Source of the DNA: Halomonas gemina
GTDB lineage: Bacteria > Pseudomonadota > Gammaproteobacteria > Pseudomonadales > Halomonadaceae
Length of the DNA: 64,000 bases
Assembly: GCF_023554995.1 (NCBI RefSeq)
Contig: NZ_JAMJPK010000007.1
Coordinates: 173,615-237,614 of the forward strand
Direction of reading: 5' to 3'
Shown here piece after piece: positions 54,528 through 63,627 of this stretch (positions are counted from its first letter, which is position 1; each line of letters starts with the position of its first letter). The translations under genes and the position numbers were made by a program. The notes under the pieces are model-generated. The model worked only from the letters and a program-made list of their open reading frames with translations, was not told the DNA's origin and did no database searches.

Positions 54528-55490
54528 TCACGAGCGTTCCCGGATGAACGCCTCGATGATCTCCCGGAGATCCCGGTCTCCCTCGAACCCCAGTCGCCGG
54601 GCCTTGGCGGTATCGAAACGTGCTGGCCAGTTGGAGACGATGGCGGTGATGGCCTCGTCCGGCTCGTGGCGGACCCTGGACACAGCCTCGGCACCGGCCA
54701 CTTCGCCCAGGGCCTCGAGCATCTCGGCCACAGTGACCGTGATGCCCGGCAGCATGAAGGCACGGAAAGGGGCCCAGTCTGCGCGTGGCACCTCGGCTCC
54801 GTGGATCAACGCCTCGATCACCTTGCCCGGCGACATCACGAACATTTCCAGATCGGTGGGGACCGGACAGACGGCCTCCTCGTCGTTCAGTGGCTCGCGC
54901 AGGATGCTGGAGGCGAAGCTTGAGGCCGCCGCATTGGGGCGCCCGGGGCGAATGGTGATGGTCGGCAGGCGCAGGACACGGCCATCGACCAGGCCGCGAC
55001 GGCTGTAGTCGTTGATCAGCAGCTCACACATGGCCTTCTGGGTGCCGTAGGAGTTCTGGGGGTGCAGCGCCGTCATGTCGTCGAGCACCTCGGGCAGGTC
55101 GCCTCCATAGGCCGCCACGGAGCTGGCCATGATCAGCCGCGTGCCGGCCAGGCCATGGGCCCGGCAGCCCTCCAGCAGGGCGCGGGTGGCATCGAAGTTG
55201 ACTCGCATGCCGAGATCCAGATCCTCCTCGGCTGCACCGCTCACTACCGCCGCCAGGTGATAGATCACGTCGGGCCTGGCCTGCAGGACCGGGTCGAGGA
55301 CGCCGGGAACAGTGATATCGAGCGCCAGGCAGTCGCTCTCGATGCCGGCAACCTCGGGCCTGGGGGCCTCGACCTGGTCGATCAGCGTCAGGCGAGTGAT
55401 CGCCTTGCCGTTGAGCTCGCCCCGGTCGAGTAGCTGATTGACGAGTCGCTGCCCGAGAAAGCCGGCCGCACCGGTGATGACGATATGCAT
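54528..55490 (-). CDS. denD: D-erythronate dehydrogenase (short-chain/epimerase fold)
   Basis: NAD-dependent enzyme (320 residues) of the extended SDR family. It oxidises D-erythronate to 2-oxo-tetronate in the known tetronate route. Rossmann motif GAAGFLGQRL, catalytic YGTQK (YxxxK) after MASSVAAYGGDLPE, and LRLPTITIRPG typical of DenD. It lies between otnI and the TRAP genes. Confidence 0.9.
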   Translation of the reverse strand: MHIVITGAAGFLGQRLVNQLLDRGELNGKAITRLTLIDQVEAPRPEVAGIESDCLALDITVPGVLDPVLQARPDVIYHLAAVVSGAAEEDLDLGMRVNFDATRALLEGCRAHGLAGTRLIMASSVAAYGGDLPEVLDDMTALHPQNSYGTQKAMCELLINDYSRRGLVDGRVLRLPTITIRPGRPNAAASSFASSILREPLNDEEAVCPVPTDLEMFVMSPGKVIEALIHGAEVPRADWAPFRAFMLPGITVTVAEMLEALGEVAGAEAVSRVRHEPDEAITAIVSNWPARFDTAKARRLGFEGDRDLREIIEAFIRERS

Positions 55491-55530
55491 GGCGTCTGGT
55501 GTCCTCTTGTTGTCGTGGTAGATCCGTTGC

Positions 55531-56325
55531 TCACGGCCTCAGGCCATGCTCCCGGCCCCATCCGAGGCCCTCGCGGGTGCCGTTGGCCGGACGATACTCG
55601 CAGCCCACCCAGCCCGAGTAGCCGAGCGCCTCCAGCCGCGCGAAGAGTGCGGGGTAGTGCACCTCGCCGACGTCCGGCTCATGTCGCTGCGGCACGCCGG
55701 CGACCTGTACGTGGCCGACTCGCTCGAACTGCCGCTCCAGTTGGCGGGTCAGGTCGCCGTCCATGATCTGGCAGTGATAGAAGTCGAGCTGCAGCCGCAG
55801 GTTGGGCTCGCCCACTTCCTCGAGGATCGCCATCGCCTGGCCCTGCCGGGAGAGGTAGTAGCCCGGCATGTCGCGGGTGTTGATGGGCTCGATCAGCACC
55901 TCGCGATGGCACTTCGCCGCTTCACGAGCGGCGAAACGCAGGTTCGCCACATAGGTGGCCCGGTGGGCGGCCCGCGTCTGGGCATCGGCATCCGGAGCAA
56001 GCACCCCCGCCATGGCATGCACGCGGGGACAGTCGAGCGCCTCGGCATAGCGAAGCGCCTCGACCACGGAATCGCGGAACTCCGCCTCTCGGCCAGGCAG
56101 GCTGGCGATGCCCCGCTCCCCCGCCTCCCAGTCGCCGGGAGGCAGGTTGAACAGCACCTGCTCGAGGCCGGTCTCATCCAGCGCTGCGTGAAGGGTCTCG
56201 GGGGCATGGGCGTAGGGGAAGAGGTACTCGACGCCGCGGAAACCGACAGCTTGCGCGGCCGCGAAGCGGCCGAGGAAGTCATGCTCGGTGAACAGCATGC
56301 TCAGGTTGGCGGCCAGTCGGATCAT
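55531..56325 (-). CDS. otnI: 2-oxo-tetronate isomerase
   Basis: Xylose-isomerase-like TIM barrel (264 residues) of the hydroxypyruvate isomerase family. It converts 2-oxo-tetronate to 3-oxo-tetronate. Conserved metal-site region [28 protein letters not shown], and [17 protein letters not shown]. The ATG at 56325 follows a GAGGAG site; an upstream GTG is less likely. Confidence 0.9.
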   Translation of the reverse strand: MIRLAANLSMLFTEHDFLGRFAAAQAVGFRGVEYLFPYAHAPETLHAALDETGLEQVLFNLPPGDWEAGERGIASLPGREAEFRDSVVEALRYAEALDCPRVHAMAGVLAPDADAQTRAAHRATYVANLRFAAREAAKCHREVLIEPINTRDMPGYYLSRQGQAMAILEEVGEPNLRLQLDFYHCQIMDGDLTRQLERQFERVGHVQVAGVPQRHEPDVGEVHYPALFARLEALGYSGWVGCEYRPANGTREGLGWGREHGLRP

Positions 56326-56335
56326 CGTCGGCTCC

Positions 56336-56983
56336 TCAGTCACGGGGGAAACGGGCCTCGAGCTCGGCCACCTGTTCCGGTGTCAGGGCGCGCGGATTTC
56401 GGCCGTGCAGCAGCAGATAGAGCTTGGCGGTCTCCTCCAGCTCCTCGGTGGCGTAGACCGCCGCTTCCAGGCTCTTGCCGGCCACCACCGGGCCGTGATT
56501 GGCAAGCAGCACGGCACTGTGTTGCCCCGCCAGGCCGCGCACCGCATCCCCCAGCTCGGGATCGCCCGGCAGGTGATAGGGCACCAGCGGCAGCTTGCCC
56601 ACTCGCATCACGTAATAGGCGGTGAGCGGTGGAATGCAGTCACAGGGGTCGATATCGGGCAGGCAGGAGACCGCAACCGAATGGGTCGAATGCAGATGCA
56701 CGATGGCCTCGGACTGGGGGCGTTCGGCATACATGGCCATGTGCAGGAAGTGCTCCTTGGTAGGCCTGTCGCCATCCTGCCAGCGTCCCTCGCCGTCGAG
56801 GCGCGAGATGCGCGCCGGGTCGAGCCGACCCAGACAGGCGTTGGTGGGGGTCATCAGCCAGCCGCCATCGTCCAGCCGAAGGCTGATGTTGCCGCTGGAG
56901 CCCATGGTCAGGCCTCTGTCGAACAGCGACTTGCCCAGCGTGACAATCTGGTCGCGCAGTCGCGTCTCGTCGTGGCGGCTCAT
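56336..56983 (-). CDS. otnC: 3-oxo-tetronate 4-phosphate decarboxylase
   Basis: Class II aldolase-fold enzyme (215 residues) converting 3-oxo-tetronate 4-phosphate to dihydroxyacetone phosphate. Zinc His in [14 protein letters not shown] and [23 protein letters not shown] near the N-terminus. Overlaps otnK by four bases. Confidence 0.9.
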   Translation of the reverse strand: MSRHDETRLRDQIVTLGKSLFDRGLTMGSSGNISLRLDDGGWLMTPTNACLGRLDPARISRLDGEGRWQDGDRPTKEHFLHMAMYAERPQSEAIVHLHSTHSVAVSCLPDIDPCDCIPPLTAYYVMRVGKLPLVPYHLPGDPELGDAVRGLAGQHSAVLLANHGPVVAGKSLEAAVYATEELEETAKLYLLLHGRNPRALTPEQVAELEARFPRD

Positions 56984-58311
56984 GCGCTCCCCTCCTCTGC
57001 GGTCAGTTCCTCCAGCACGGTGAAGGCCCGGGTGAAGAAATCCTCTGCGCCGAAGTTGCCGGACTTGAGCGCCAGCGACAGCGGTGCCTCTCGGCCGGGC
57101 CAGGGCGCCTGGGTCCAGGGCACCCCGGGGTCGATCTGGCCACCGATACGCAGCTGACGGATGCCCAGCGCAGAGACCACCGCACCAGAGGTCTCGCCGC
57201 CGGCGACCACCAACCGGCCGACGCCTTCGTCGACCAGGGTGCGCGCCAGCTGGCCCATCGCCTGCTCCACCTGCTCACCGGCACGCTCGACCCCGAGCGC
57301 CGCCTGGGCCTCCCGGACCCGCTCGGGCTCCGCGGAGGCATAAACCAGTACCGGGGCGCCGTCGGCCAGCTGCTCGCGGGCGAAGGCCATGGCCTCGGTG
57401 AGGTGGGAGTCGTCCTCCGCCAGCGCCAGCGGGTCCAGGGCGAAGCCGGGGTGGTGCTCGAGGAAGTGATCGACCTGGCCGAGCGTGGCACGCGAGCAAC
57501 TGCCCGACAGCACCAGCGCTCCGCCGGCGGCCGGCGACAATCGCCCCGGCTCGGAGACCTCGTCAAGCCAGCCCCGGCGGCGATACTGCTCGGGCAGTGC
57601 CTGCCCCAGCCCCGACCCGCCGGTCACCAGAGGGTAGTCGACCAGTGCCTCGGCGAGCACGGCGAGGTCGTCCTCGTCCAGGGTGTCGCAGATCACATGG
57701 CGCACGCCCTGTTCCGCCAGGGAACGGAGATGGGCGCGTGTGACATCGACACCACGGGCCAGCACCGGTCGAGCCGCCAGGCCCACCGCATGGGGCGTCT
57801 GGCGCCCCAGGAAGCGCACCAGGTCGGCATCCGTCATCGGGTTGAGCGGATGGTGCTCCATCCCGCTCTCGTTGAGCAGACGATCACCGACGAACAGGTG
57901 GCCCTGATAGACGGTACGGCCATTGGCCGGGAAGGCCGGGACCATCACCGTCTGGGTGCCACCCAACCGTTCTGTCTGTGTCGCCCGAAGCCGCTCCAGC
58001 AGGGCATCGGCAACGGGACCGATATTGCCGGCGTCGGTGGAATCGAAGGTCGAGCAGTACTTGAAGAATATCTGCCTGGCGCCCCGGGCCTGCAGCCACT
58101 CCAACGCTGCCAGGGACTCCTTCACGGCTTCGCCGGAAGGGCAGGAGCGGGTCTTCAACGCCACCACCACCGCATCGACATCGCCGATGTCTGTCTCGGC
58201 GGTCGGCACGCCGATGGCCTGCACGCAGCGCATGCCGGCACGTACCAGATTGTTGGCGAGATCCGTGGCCCCGGTGAAGTCATCGGCGATGGCACCCAGC
58301 ACGATTGCCAT
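56980..58311 (-). CDS. otnK: 3-oxo-tetronate kinase (DUF1537/four-carbon acid sugar kinase)
   Basis: ATP-dependent kinase (443 residues) of the four-carbon acid sugar kinase family. N-terminal GAIADDFTGATDLANNLVRAG binds the sugar acid; the C-terminal nucleotide site has VAGGETSGAVVSAL. Lies two bases after ltnD, so it is co-transcribed. Confidence 0.93.
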   Translation of the reverse strand: MAIVLGAIADDFTGATDLANNLVRAGMRCVQAIGVPTAETDIGDVDAVVVALKTRSCPSGEAVKESLAALEWLQARGARQIFFKYCSTFDSTDAGNIGPVADALLERLRATQTERLGGTQTVMVPAFPANGRTVYQGHLFVGDRLLNESGMEHHPLNPMTDADLVRFLGRQTPHAVGLAARPVLARGVDVTRAHLRSLAEQGVRHVICDTLDEDDLAVLAEALVDYPLVTGGSGLGQALPEQYRRRGWLDEVSEPGRLSPAAGGALVLSGSCSRATLGQVDHFLEHHPGFALDPLALAEDDSHLTEAMAFAREQLADGAPVLVYASAEPERVREAQAALGVERAGEQVEQAMGQLARTLVDEGVGRLVVAGGETSGAVVSALGIRQLRIGGQIDPGVPWTQAPWPGREAPLSLALKSGNFGAEDFFTRAFTVLEELTAEEGSA

Positions 58312-58313
58312 GA

Positions 58314-59249
58314 TCAGGCTCCTTCAGCGTCGTTGGCCGCCTCTGGCAGCGTGATAGCCGACAACCGCTCGTAGACCTTGATCACGGCCGCGTCATCCTC
58401 GCGGCCGAAGCCAGCCCCCTTGGCCGCGGTGAACTGCTGCAGTGCAGAAGACGCCACCGGTGTCGGCAGGGCCAGCTCACGCCCGGTCTCGTGGACGATG
58501 TTGAGATCCTTGACGAAGATATCGACGGCGGACAGCGGGGTGTAGTCGCCCTTGAGGATGTGCGGCACCCGGTTCTCGAACATCCAGGAGTTGCCCGCCG
58601 AGTGGGTGATCACTTCGTAGACGGTATCCGGGTCGAGTCCCATGCGGATGCCCAGGGCCATCGCCTCGGCGGCAGTGGCGATGTGCACGCCGGCGAGCAG
58701 CTGGTTGACGAGCTTCATGCTCGAGCCCACGCCGGGCGTGTCTCCCAGCCGGTAAACGGTGGCGGCCATGGCATCGAGGGCGGGCGCCGCCATGGCGAAG
58801 GCACTCTCGGCGCCCGAAGCCATCACCGACAGCTCGCCGCTGCGCGCCTTGGCGGCGCCGCCGCTGATCGGGGCATCGAGCATCTCGATTCCCGCGTCGG
58901 CGAGCCGCTCTCCCAGGCGACGCGCGATGCTGGGAGCCACCGTGGCACACTGCAGGACAAGGCCACCACGACGCAGGGAACCCACGACCCCCTGGTTGCC
59001 GAACAGCACCTGCTCGACCTGATCGGCATTGACCACGACCAGCAGCACGATGTCGCTGCAGGCTGCCAGAGCCGCCGGCGTCTCGGCGCTCTGCCCGCCG
59101 CGCGCCTCGAAGGCCTCGCGTGCCGCGGCGGAGATATCGCAGCCCGTGACCTCCAGGCCACTCTCGAGCAGCGCAGTAGCCGTGCCCATGCCCATGGCTC
59201 CCAGGCCGATGACGCCGACGCGGGGCGCCCCTTTGGTTGCATCGCTCAC
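58314..59249 (-). CDS. ltnD: L-threonate dehydrogenase
   Basis: Beta-hydroxyacid dehydrogenase (311 residues) oxidising L-threonate to 2-oxo-tetronate. GVIGLGAMGMGTATALLESG Rossmann motif and catalytic Lys in GSSMKLVNQLLAG. The GTG at 59249 was chosen because an AGGAGG site lies seven bases ahead; upstream ATGs at 59276 and 59300 run into the operator. It is the first gene of the tetronate operon. Confidence 0.88.
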   Translation of the reverse strand: MSDATKGAPRVGVIGLGAMGMGTATALLESGLEVTGCDISAAAREAFEARGGQSAETPAALAACSDIVLLVVVNADQVEQVLFGNQGVVGSLRRGGLVLQCATVAPSIARRLGERLADAGIEMLDAPISGGAAKARSGELSVMASGAESAFAMAAPALDAMAATVYRLGDTPGVGSSMKLVNQLLAGVHIATAAEAMALGIRMGLDPDTVYEVITHSAGNSWMFENRVPHILKGDYTPLSAVDIFVKDLNIVHETGRELALPTPVASSALQQFTAAKGAGFGREDDAAVIKVYERLSAITLPEAANDAEGA

Positions 59250-59286
59250 CTGCTGGCCTCCTGATTGCGGATTCATCTCCGTGACT

Positions 59287-59312
59287 GGTAGCGCTAACAT
59301 GTTAGCGCTACC
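59287..59312. promoter_or_regulatory. Perfect 26-bp palindromic operator (LacI-family type)
   Basis: Arms GGTAGCGCTAAC and GTTAGCGCTACC around AT form a perfect 26-bp palindrome. It contains two copies of the 8-bp palindrome TAGCGCTA spaced 14 bp centre to centre. It lies between ltnD and the divergent LacI-type regulator and most likely controls both. Confidence 0.8.
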
Positions 59313-59369
59313 ATCTTTCTAGTTGATCGCATCCGGCACAGCAAGCCATGAGCACAAGGGGCACGACCA

Positions 59370-60401
59370 ATGTCTAATTCGAACCCAGGCCCGCGACGGC
59401 GGCGCGGTTCCGATCAGCCCACTCTTAAGCAGGTAGCTGATGCGGCAGGCGTCTCGCCCATTACCGTATCCCGCGCCCTCAACACGCCCGAGCGAGTCAA
59501 CGAAGCCACTCGCGCTCGGGTAATCGAGGCCGTGGATAAACTGGGCTACGTGCCCAACCTGGTGGCCGGAAGCCTCGCGTCCGCCAGCTCCCGCTTCATC
59601 GCGGTGATCGTGCCGTCACTGGCCAACGCGGTGTTCATCGAGGTGATTCGCGGCTTGCAGGAGACCTTCGAGGCACGCGGCTATCAGATCCTGCTCGGCA
59701 ACACCGACTACGACCTGGACCGCGAGTATCAACTGGTGCGCACCTTCCTGGGCTGGTCCTGCTCGGCGCTGGTCACGGCCGGGCTACGGCACAGCGACGC
59801 CTGTCACGGTCTACTCGGCCACTGGGACAAGCCGGTCATGGAAGTGATGGAACTGGGCGAGGCTCTGGACCTGAATGTCGGCCTCGACCACCAGGAAGCG
59901 GGGCGCTGCATGGCCCGCCATCTTCTGGGACGCGGGTACCGTTCAATCGTCTACGTAGGGGCCTGCCTGGACAGAGATTACCGAGCCGGAATGCGCTTCG
60001 CGGGGCATTGCCAGGTACTCGATGCCGCCGGCCTGGACGCTCCCCTGATCGAGCTCGACCGACTGGGCAGCCTGGAGGCAGGCGCCGCCGGACTCGACCA
60101 GGTCCTGGGCGATTTTCCCGAGGCCCGCGCCATCCACTTCGCCAACGACGACCTGGCGACCGGCGCCCTGCTGCATGCTCAGCGTCTCGGCCTGCGGGTC
60201 CCCGGGGACATCGCCATCGCCGGCTTCAATGGCCTGCCGTTAGGCCAGCACGTCACCCCACGTCTGACCACCATCCAGTCACCCCGCGAGGCCATGGGCC
60301 GACTGGCGGCGGAGCAGGTCTTGAGACGACTGGATCACCAGCCGGTGACGCAACAGCAGCAGGATGTGGGTTTCACACTCATGGTCGGCCAGAGCACCTG
60401 A
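59370..60401 (+). CDS. LacI-family transcriptional regulator of the tetronate operon
   Basis: LacI/GalR-type repressor (343 residues). N-terminal HTH TLKQVADAAGVSPITVSRAL (18-37) and hinge helix near NLVAGSLAS. A periplasmic-binding-protein-like effector domain follows (FIAVIVPSLANAVFIEVIRG; IAIAGFNGLPLGQHVTPRLT). Divergent from the catabolic operon with a palindromic operator between. Effector probably a tetronate or intermediate (inference). GntR-like subgroup of the family. Confidence 0.92.
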   Translation: MSNSNPGPRRRRGSDQPTLKQVADAAGVSPITVSRALNTPERVNEATRARVIEAVDKLGYVPNLVAGSLASASSRFIAVIVPSLANAVFIEVIRGLQETFEARGYQILLGNTDYDLDREYQLVRTFLGWSCSALVTAGLRHSDACHGLLGHWDKPVMEVMELGEALDLNVGLDHQEAGRCMARHLLGRGYRSIVYVGACLDRDYRAGMRFAGHCQVLDAAGLDAPLIELDRLGSLEAGAAGLDQVLGDFPEARAIHFANDDLATGALLHAQRLGLRVPGDIAIAGFNGLPLGQHVTPRLTTIQSPREAMGRLAAEQVLRRLDHQPVTQQQQDVGFTLMVGQST

Positions 60402-60407
60402 GACCGG

Positions 60408-60516
60408 GCCGGTGGGGCGCGAAACGCCCAGCCGCCGGGCCACCTGGCTGATATTCCATCGGGCCATCTTGAGCAGCTCATGGAGGAAAGCCAGTCCGAG
60501 CGGCGACGCAGCGCGG
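60408..60516 (-). pseudogene. Remnant of a Fis-type HTH (sigma-54 activator C-terminus)
   Basis: Minus-strand translation gives LHELLKMARWNISQVARRLG followed by VSRPT, the DNA-binding end of NtrC-like activators. It then diverges without the usual final residues. No start or upstream domain exists; the fragment sits between the gbcB stop and the LacI gene end. Too short to be a gene. Confidence 0.5.
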
Positions 60517-61623
60517 TCAATACTCCACCACCACGTCGCCCAGGGGCTTGCTGCAGCAGGAGAGGATATAGCCGTCCGCCACGTCCTCGTCGGTGATGCC
60601 GCCATTGTGCTCCATGTCGACCTGGCCCGAGGCCAGTGGCACCCGGCAGGTCCCGCAGATCCCCATGCCGCAGGCCTTGGGAATATGCAGGCCCAGCTTG
60701 GCCGCCGCGGTGTGCACCGTGTCGCCCGGCTGGATGCGCACGCTCTTGCCGGACTGGCGGAACTCGACGCTGATCATGTCGGCGATATCGAGCTCCTCGG
60801 CCTCGGCCTCGGCCTGCTCGACGTGCTCGATCACCTCCTCCTGGACCGCCAGCGGCGTGGCACCGAACGACTCCTCGTGGTAGCGGCTCATGTCGAAGCC
60901 CTTGGCCCGAAGCAGCTTCTTGATGGCTTCCATATAGGGCGTGGGGCCACAGCAGAAGATCTCGCGCTCCATGAAGTCCGGGGCCATCAGCTCGAGCATC
61001 GGCAGGCCGAGGTAGCCGCGGAACCCGGCCCAGGCATCTCCCAGCTCATCGCTGCGCTCGCACACGATATGCAGCCCGAACTCGGGAATCCGCGAGAAGA
61101 TGTGCTCGAGTTCGCGATGAAAGATGATATCGCGCGGCGTCCGTGCGCTGTGCACGAACTGCAGGTCCACCGCCGCGTTGGTATCGAAGAACCAGCGTGC
61201 CATGGACATCAGGGGCGTGATCCCCACCCCGCCGGAGAGCATCAGCACCTTGTCGGCGGGGTAGTCGATGACGTTGAAGTTGCCCGCCGGCCCATGCACC
61301 GCCAGTTCGTCGTTGACCCCCAGGTTGTCGTGCAGCCAGTTGGACACCAGGCCACCCGGAATGCGCTTGACGGTGATCGAGAAGCTGTAGGGCACGGAGG
61401 GCGAGCTGGAAATGGTGTAGGAACGCATCACCTGCTGGCCCTCTATCTCCAGCTCCAGCGTCACGAACTGCCCGGGCTTGAAGAAGAACATCACCGGCTG
61501 CTCGGCCATGAAGCAGAAGGTGCGGGTATCCCAGGTCTCCTGGATCACCTTGACGCAGCGCACCAGGTGACGGCCGTTGGTCCAGGTCTGGGTGGTGACG
61601 GGATTAAGAAAGCTCATTGTCAT
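60517..61623 (-). CDS. gbcB: Glycine betaine monooxygenase, ferredoxin reductase subunit
   Basis: Electron-transfer subunit (368 residues) for betaine demethylation to dimethylglycine. FAD/NAD domains: MRSYTISSSP (FAD), SGGVGITPLMSM (NAD), IFCCGPTPYM. A C-terminal plant-type [2Fe-2S] domain has CGMGICGTC and a later Cys pair. ATG 61623 or 61617 are both possible; upstream extension is not family-like. Divergent from gbcA. Confidence 0.93.
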   Translation of the reverse strand: MTMSFLNPVTTQTWTNGRHLVRCVKVIQETWDTRTFCFMAEQPVMFFFKPGQFVTLELEIEGQQVMRSYTISSSPSVPYSFSITVKRIPGGLVSNWLHDNLGVNDELAVHGPAGNFNVIDYPADKVLMLSGGVGITPLMSMARWFFDTNAAVDLQFVHSARTPRDIIFHRELEHIFSRIPEFGLHIVCERSDELGDAWAGFRGYLGLPMLELMAPDFMEREIFCCGPTPYMEAIKKLLRAKGFDMSRYHEESFGATPLAVQEEVIEHVEQAEAEAEELDIADMISVEFRQSGKSVRIQPGDTVHTAAAKLGLHIPKACGMGICGTCRVPLASGQVDMEHNGGITDEDVADGYILSCCSKPLGDVVVEY

Positions 61624-61952
61624 TGTCGTATCGCCCGGGCTGCAGCATGAAGGCCTCCGGCGGCGGTACTGCCGCCTGCCGTTGAGCGCATTCTGCGCAG
61701 CTCGATGCTCCACGGCTTGCCTGCCAGCGACACGGACATGCCCGTGGTCTCCGGCCAGACCGTCTATTTACAGGGGGCGCGTCGCTGCCGCATCACCGGG
61801 CGTCGTGGCCAGACAATCGCCCCCCGAGACGCTGATCCACACTCGCCGCAACCCGCCACCGTCATTGCCCGTGAGCGGCCATCGACAGGTTCCCGCATTT
61901 CCCTTAACAACCCCGAGGCCGCCTGAGCGGCCCAGTCAGAGGATGTATCGCC
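61624..61952. other. Divergent gbcB-gbcA upstream region (329 bp)
   Basis: No gene seen. It holds two small GC-rich hairpins (61659-61676 and 61917-61932) and presumably both promoters and activator sites for the betaine genes. I could not identify a specific operator. Confidence 0.5.
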
Positions 61953-63239
61953 ATGGACCCCATGTCTCCCGCTCGCCTGGATGACCCCCTGGCATCGGCA
62001 CGCGAGGCCACTGCCGAGATGCTGACCCAGCGCCGTCGTCACTTCTCGCTGCCCCAGCCCTTCTACAACGATGCCCGGCTGTTCGCCCTGGACATGCAGG
62101 AGATCTTCGAGAAGGAGTGGCTCTTCGCCGGCATGACCTGCGAGATTCCCGCCAAGGGGAACTACATGACCCTGGAAATCGGTGATAACCCGGTGATCAT
62201 CGTGCGGGGTGACAACGGCAAGATTCACGCCTTCCATAACGTGTGCCGGCATCGCGGCTCCCGGCTCTGCGTCAGCGACAAGGGCAAGGTGGCCAAGCTG
62301 GTCTGCCCCTACCACCAGTGGACCTATGAGCTGGATGGCCGGCTGCTGTTCGCCGGCAGCGACATGGGCACGAACTTCGACCTCGCCGCCTACGGGCTCA
62401 AGCCGGTACATGTGCGCAGCGCCGGCGGCTACCTCTTCGTCAGCCTGGCCGAGGAGCCGCCGGCCATCGACGACTTCCTCGAGAGCCTGGCGCACTACCT
62501 CGCCCCCTACGACATGGAGAATGTCAAGGTTGCGGTGGAGTCCAGCATCATCGAGCAGGCCAACTGGAAGCTGGTGATCGAGAACAACCGCGAGTGCTAC
62601 CACTGCAATGGCGCCCATCCGGAGCTGCTCAACTCGCTGCAGGAGTTCGACGACAGCGACGACCCGCGCGCCACGCCGGCCTACAGGGCGCTGGTGGAGC
62701 GCAAGCAGCAGCAGTGGGAGGAGCTGGGCGTGCCCTGGCAGCTCAGGCGTCTGGGCAAGCGCAACCGCCTGACCCGCACCCCGCTGCTGGAGGGCACCGT
62801 CTCGATGACCATCGATGGCCAGCCGGGATGCCGCAAGCTGATGGGCCACCTGCCCAGCGCCGACCTCGGGGCCCTGCGCATCCTGCACCTGCCCAACTCC
62901 TGGAACCACTTCATGGGCGATCATGCCGTGGTGTTCCGGGTGATGCCGCTGGGGCCCCAGCAAACGGTGGTGACCACCAAGTGGCTGGTCCACAAGGACG
63001 CCGTGGAGGGTGTCGATTACGACCCCACTCAACTGCGCCGCGTCTGGGATGCCACCAACGAGCAGGACCGTCGCCTGGCGGAGGAGAACCAGCGCGGGAT
63101 CAACTCCCGGGGCTACGAGCCCGGCCCCTACTCGGAGACCTACGAGTTCGGGGTGATCGACTTCATCGACTGGTACGCCGAGAGCCTGCTGGAGAACCTC
63201 GGCCATACCGCCCCGCACCTGAGGGTGGTGGAGGGCTGA
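61953..63239 (+). CDS. gbcA: Glycine betaine monooxygenase, Rieske oxygenase subunit
   Basis: Rieske non-heme iron oxygenase (428 residues) that removes a methyl group from glycine betaine. Rieske ligands are Cys98/His100 and Cys118/His121 (VCRHRGSRLC; CPYHQWTY). The mononuclear iron site region is NNRECYHCNGAHPEL (about 209-223). Betaine is a common compatible solute in halophiles, so this links osmolyte turnover to carbon and nitrogen use. Confidence 0.94.
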   Translation: MDPMSPARLDDPLASAREATAEMLTQRRRHFSLPQPFYNDARLFALDMQEIFEKEWLFAGMTCEIPAKGNYMTLEIGDNPVIIVRGDNGKIHAFHNVCRHRGSRLCVSDKGKVAKLVCPYHQWTYELDGRLLFAGSDMGTNFDLAAYGLKPVHVRSAGGYLFVSLAEEPPAIDDFLESLAHYLAPYDMENVKVAVESSIIEQANWKLVIENNRECYHCNGAHPELLNSLQEFDDSDDPRATPAYRALVERKQQQWEELGVPWQLRRLGKRNRLTRTPLLEGTVSMTIDGQPGCRKLMGHLPSADLGALRILHLPNSWNHFMGDHAVVFRVMPLGPQQTVVTTKWLVHKDAVEGVDYDPTQLRRVWDATNEQDRRLAEENQRGINSRGYEPGPYSETYEFGVIDFIDWYAESLLENLGHTAPHLRVVEG

Positions 63240-63269
63240 GGCCACGCCTCGTGCCGACATGTCCGCATC

Positions 63270-63309
63270 ATGACATGGCCCCGACGGAATACCGTCGGGG
63301 CCATGTCAT
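63270..63309. terminator. 18-bp-stem palindrome after gbcA
   Basis: Arms ATGACATGGCCCCGACGG and CCGTCGGGGCCATGTCAT pair perfectly around AATA. It lies 30 bp after gbcA and 60 bp after the end of the convergent small gene; a bidirectional terminator is likely. Confidence 0.78.
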
Positions 63310-63369
63310 TGGCGCCCAGGCGCAGGCGCCATGCCGCGCACCTAACCGTGGTCCGGGCGTCGCCGCAGC

Positions 63370-63609
63370 TCAGCGAACCAGTGGCAGGAGATGGGTCTCC
63401 AGGGCCCGGCGGACCGAGGGCAGCAGGATCTCGCGCTTGCCCTCGAGCTCGCCGACCAGCTCGGTAAGCCCGGGCACGCCCCCCTCGAGCGCGCAGCGCC
63501 GGGCCAGCCGGGCGCTGCTCTCGGGACAGGCGCCCTCCGGTATGTGGATGCCCAGCGCCACCAGGCGATCACGGAAATCATCGCCATCGATCAGCTCGAC
63601 GATCATCAT
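63370..63609 (-). CDS. Small hypothetical protein next to formate dehydrogenase
   Basis: Protein of 79 residues, not recognised, starting at ATG 63609 with GGAGGG upstream. Acidic N-terminus (MMIVELIDGDDFRDRLVALG) and helical C-terminus. It follows the formate dehydrogenase gene by 18 bp on the same strand, so it may be an accessory protein of that enzyme. Confidence 0.6.
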   Translation of the reverse strand: MMIVELIDGDDFRDRLVALGIHIPEGACPESSARLARRCALEGGVPGLTELVGELEGKREILLPSVRRALETHLLPLVR

Positions 63610-63627
63610 GGGCCGCCCTCCTCCGTT

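Noticed and set aside
61764..63260. Minus-strand frame of 498 codons over gbcA
   Set aside because: Shadow of gbcA; gbcA carries complete Rieske and iron motifs.
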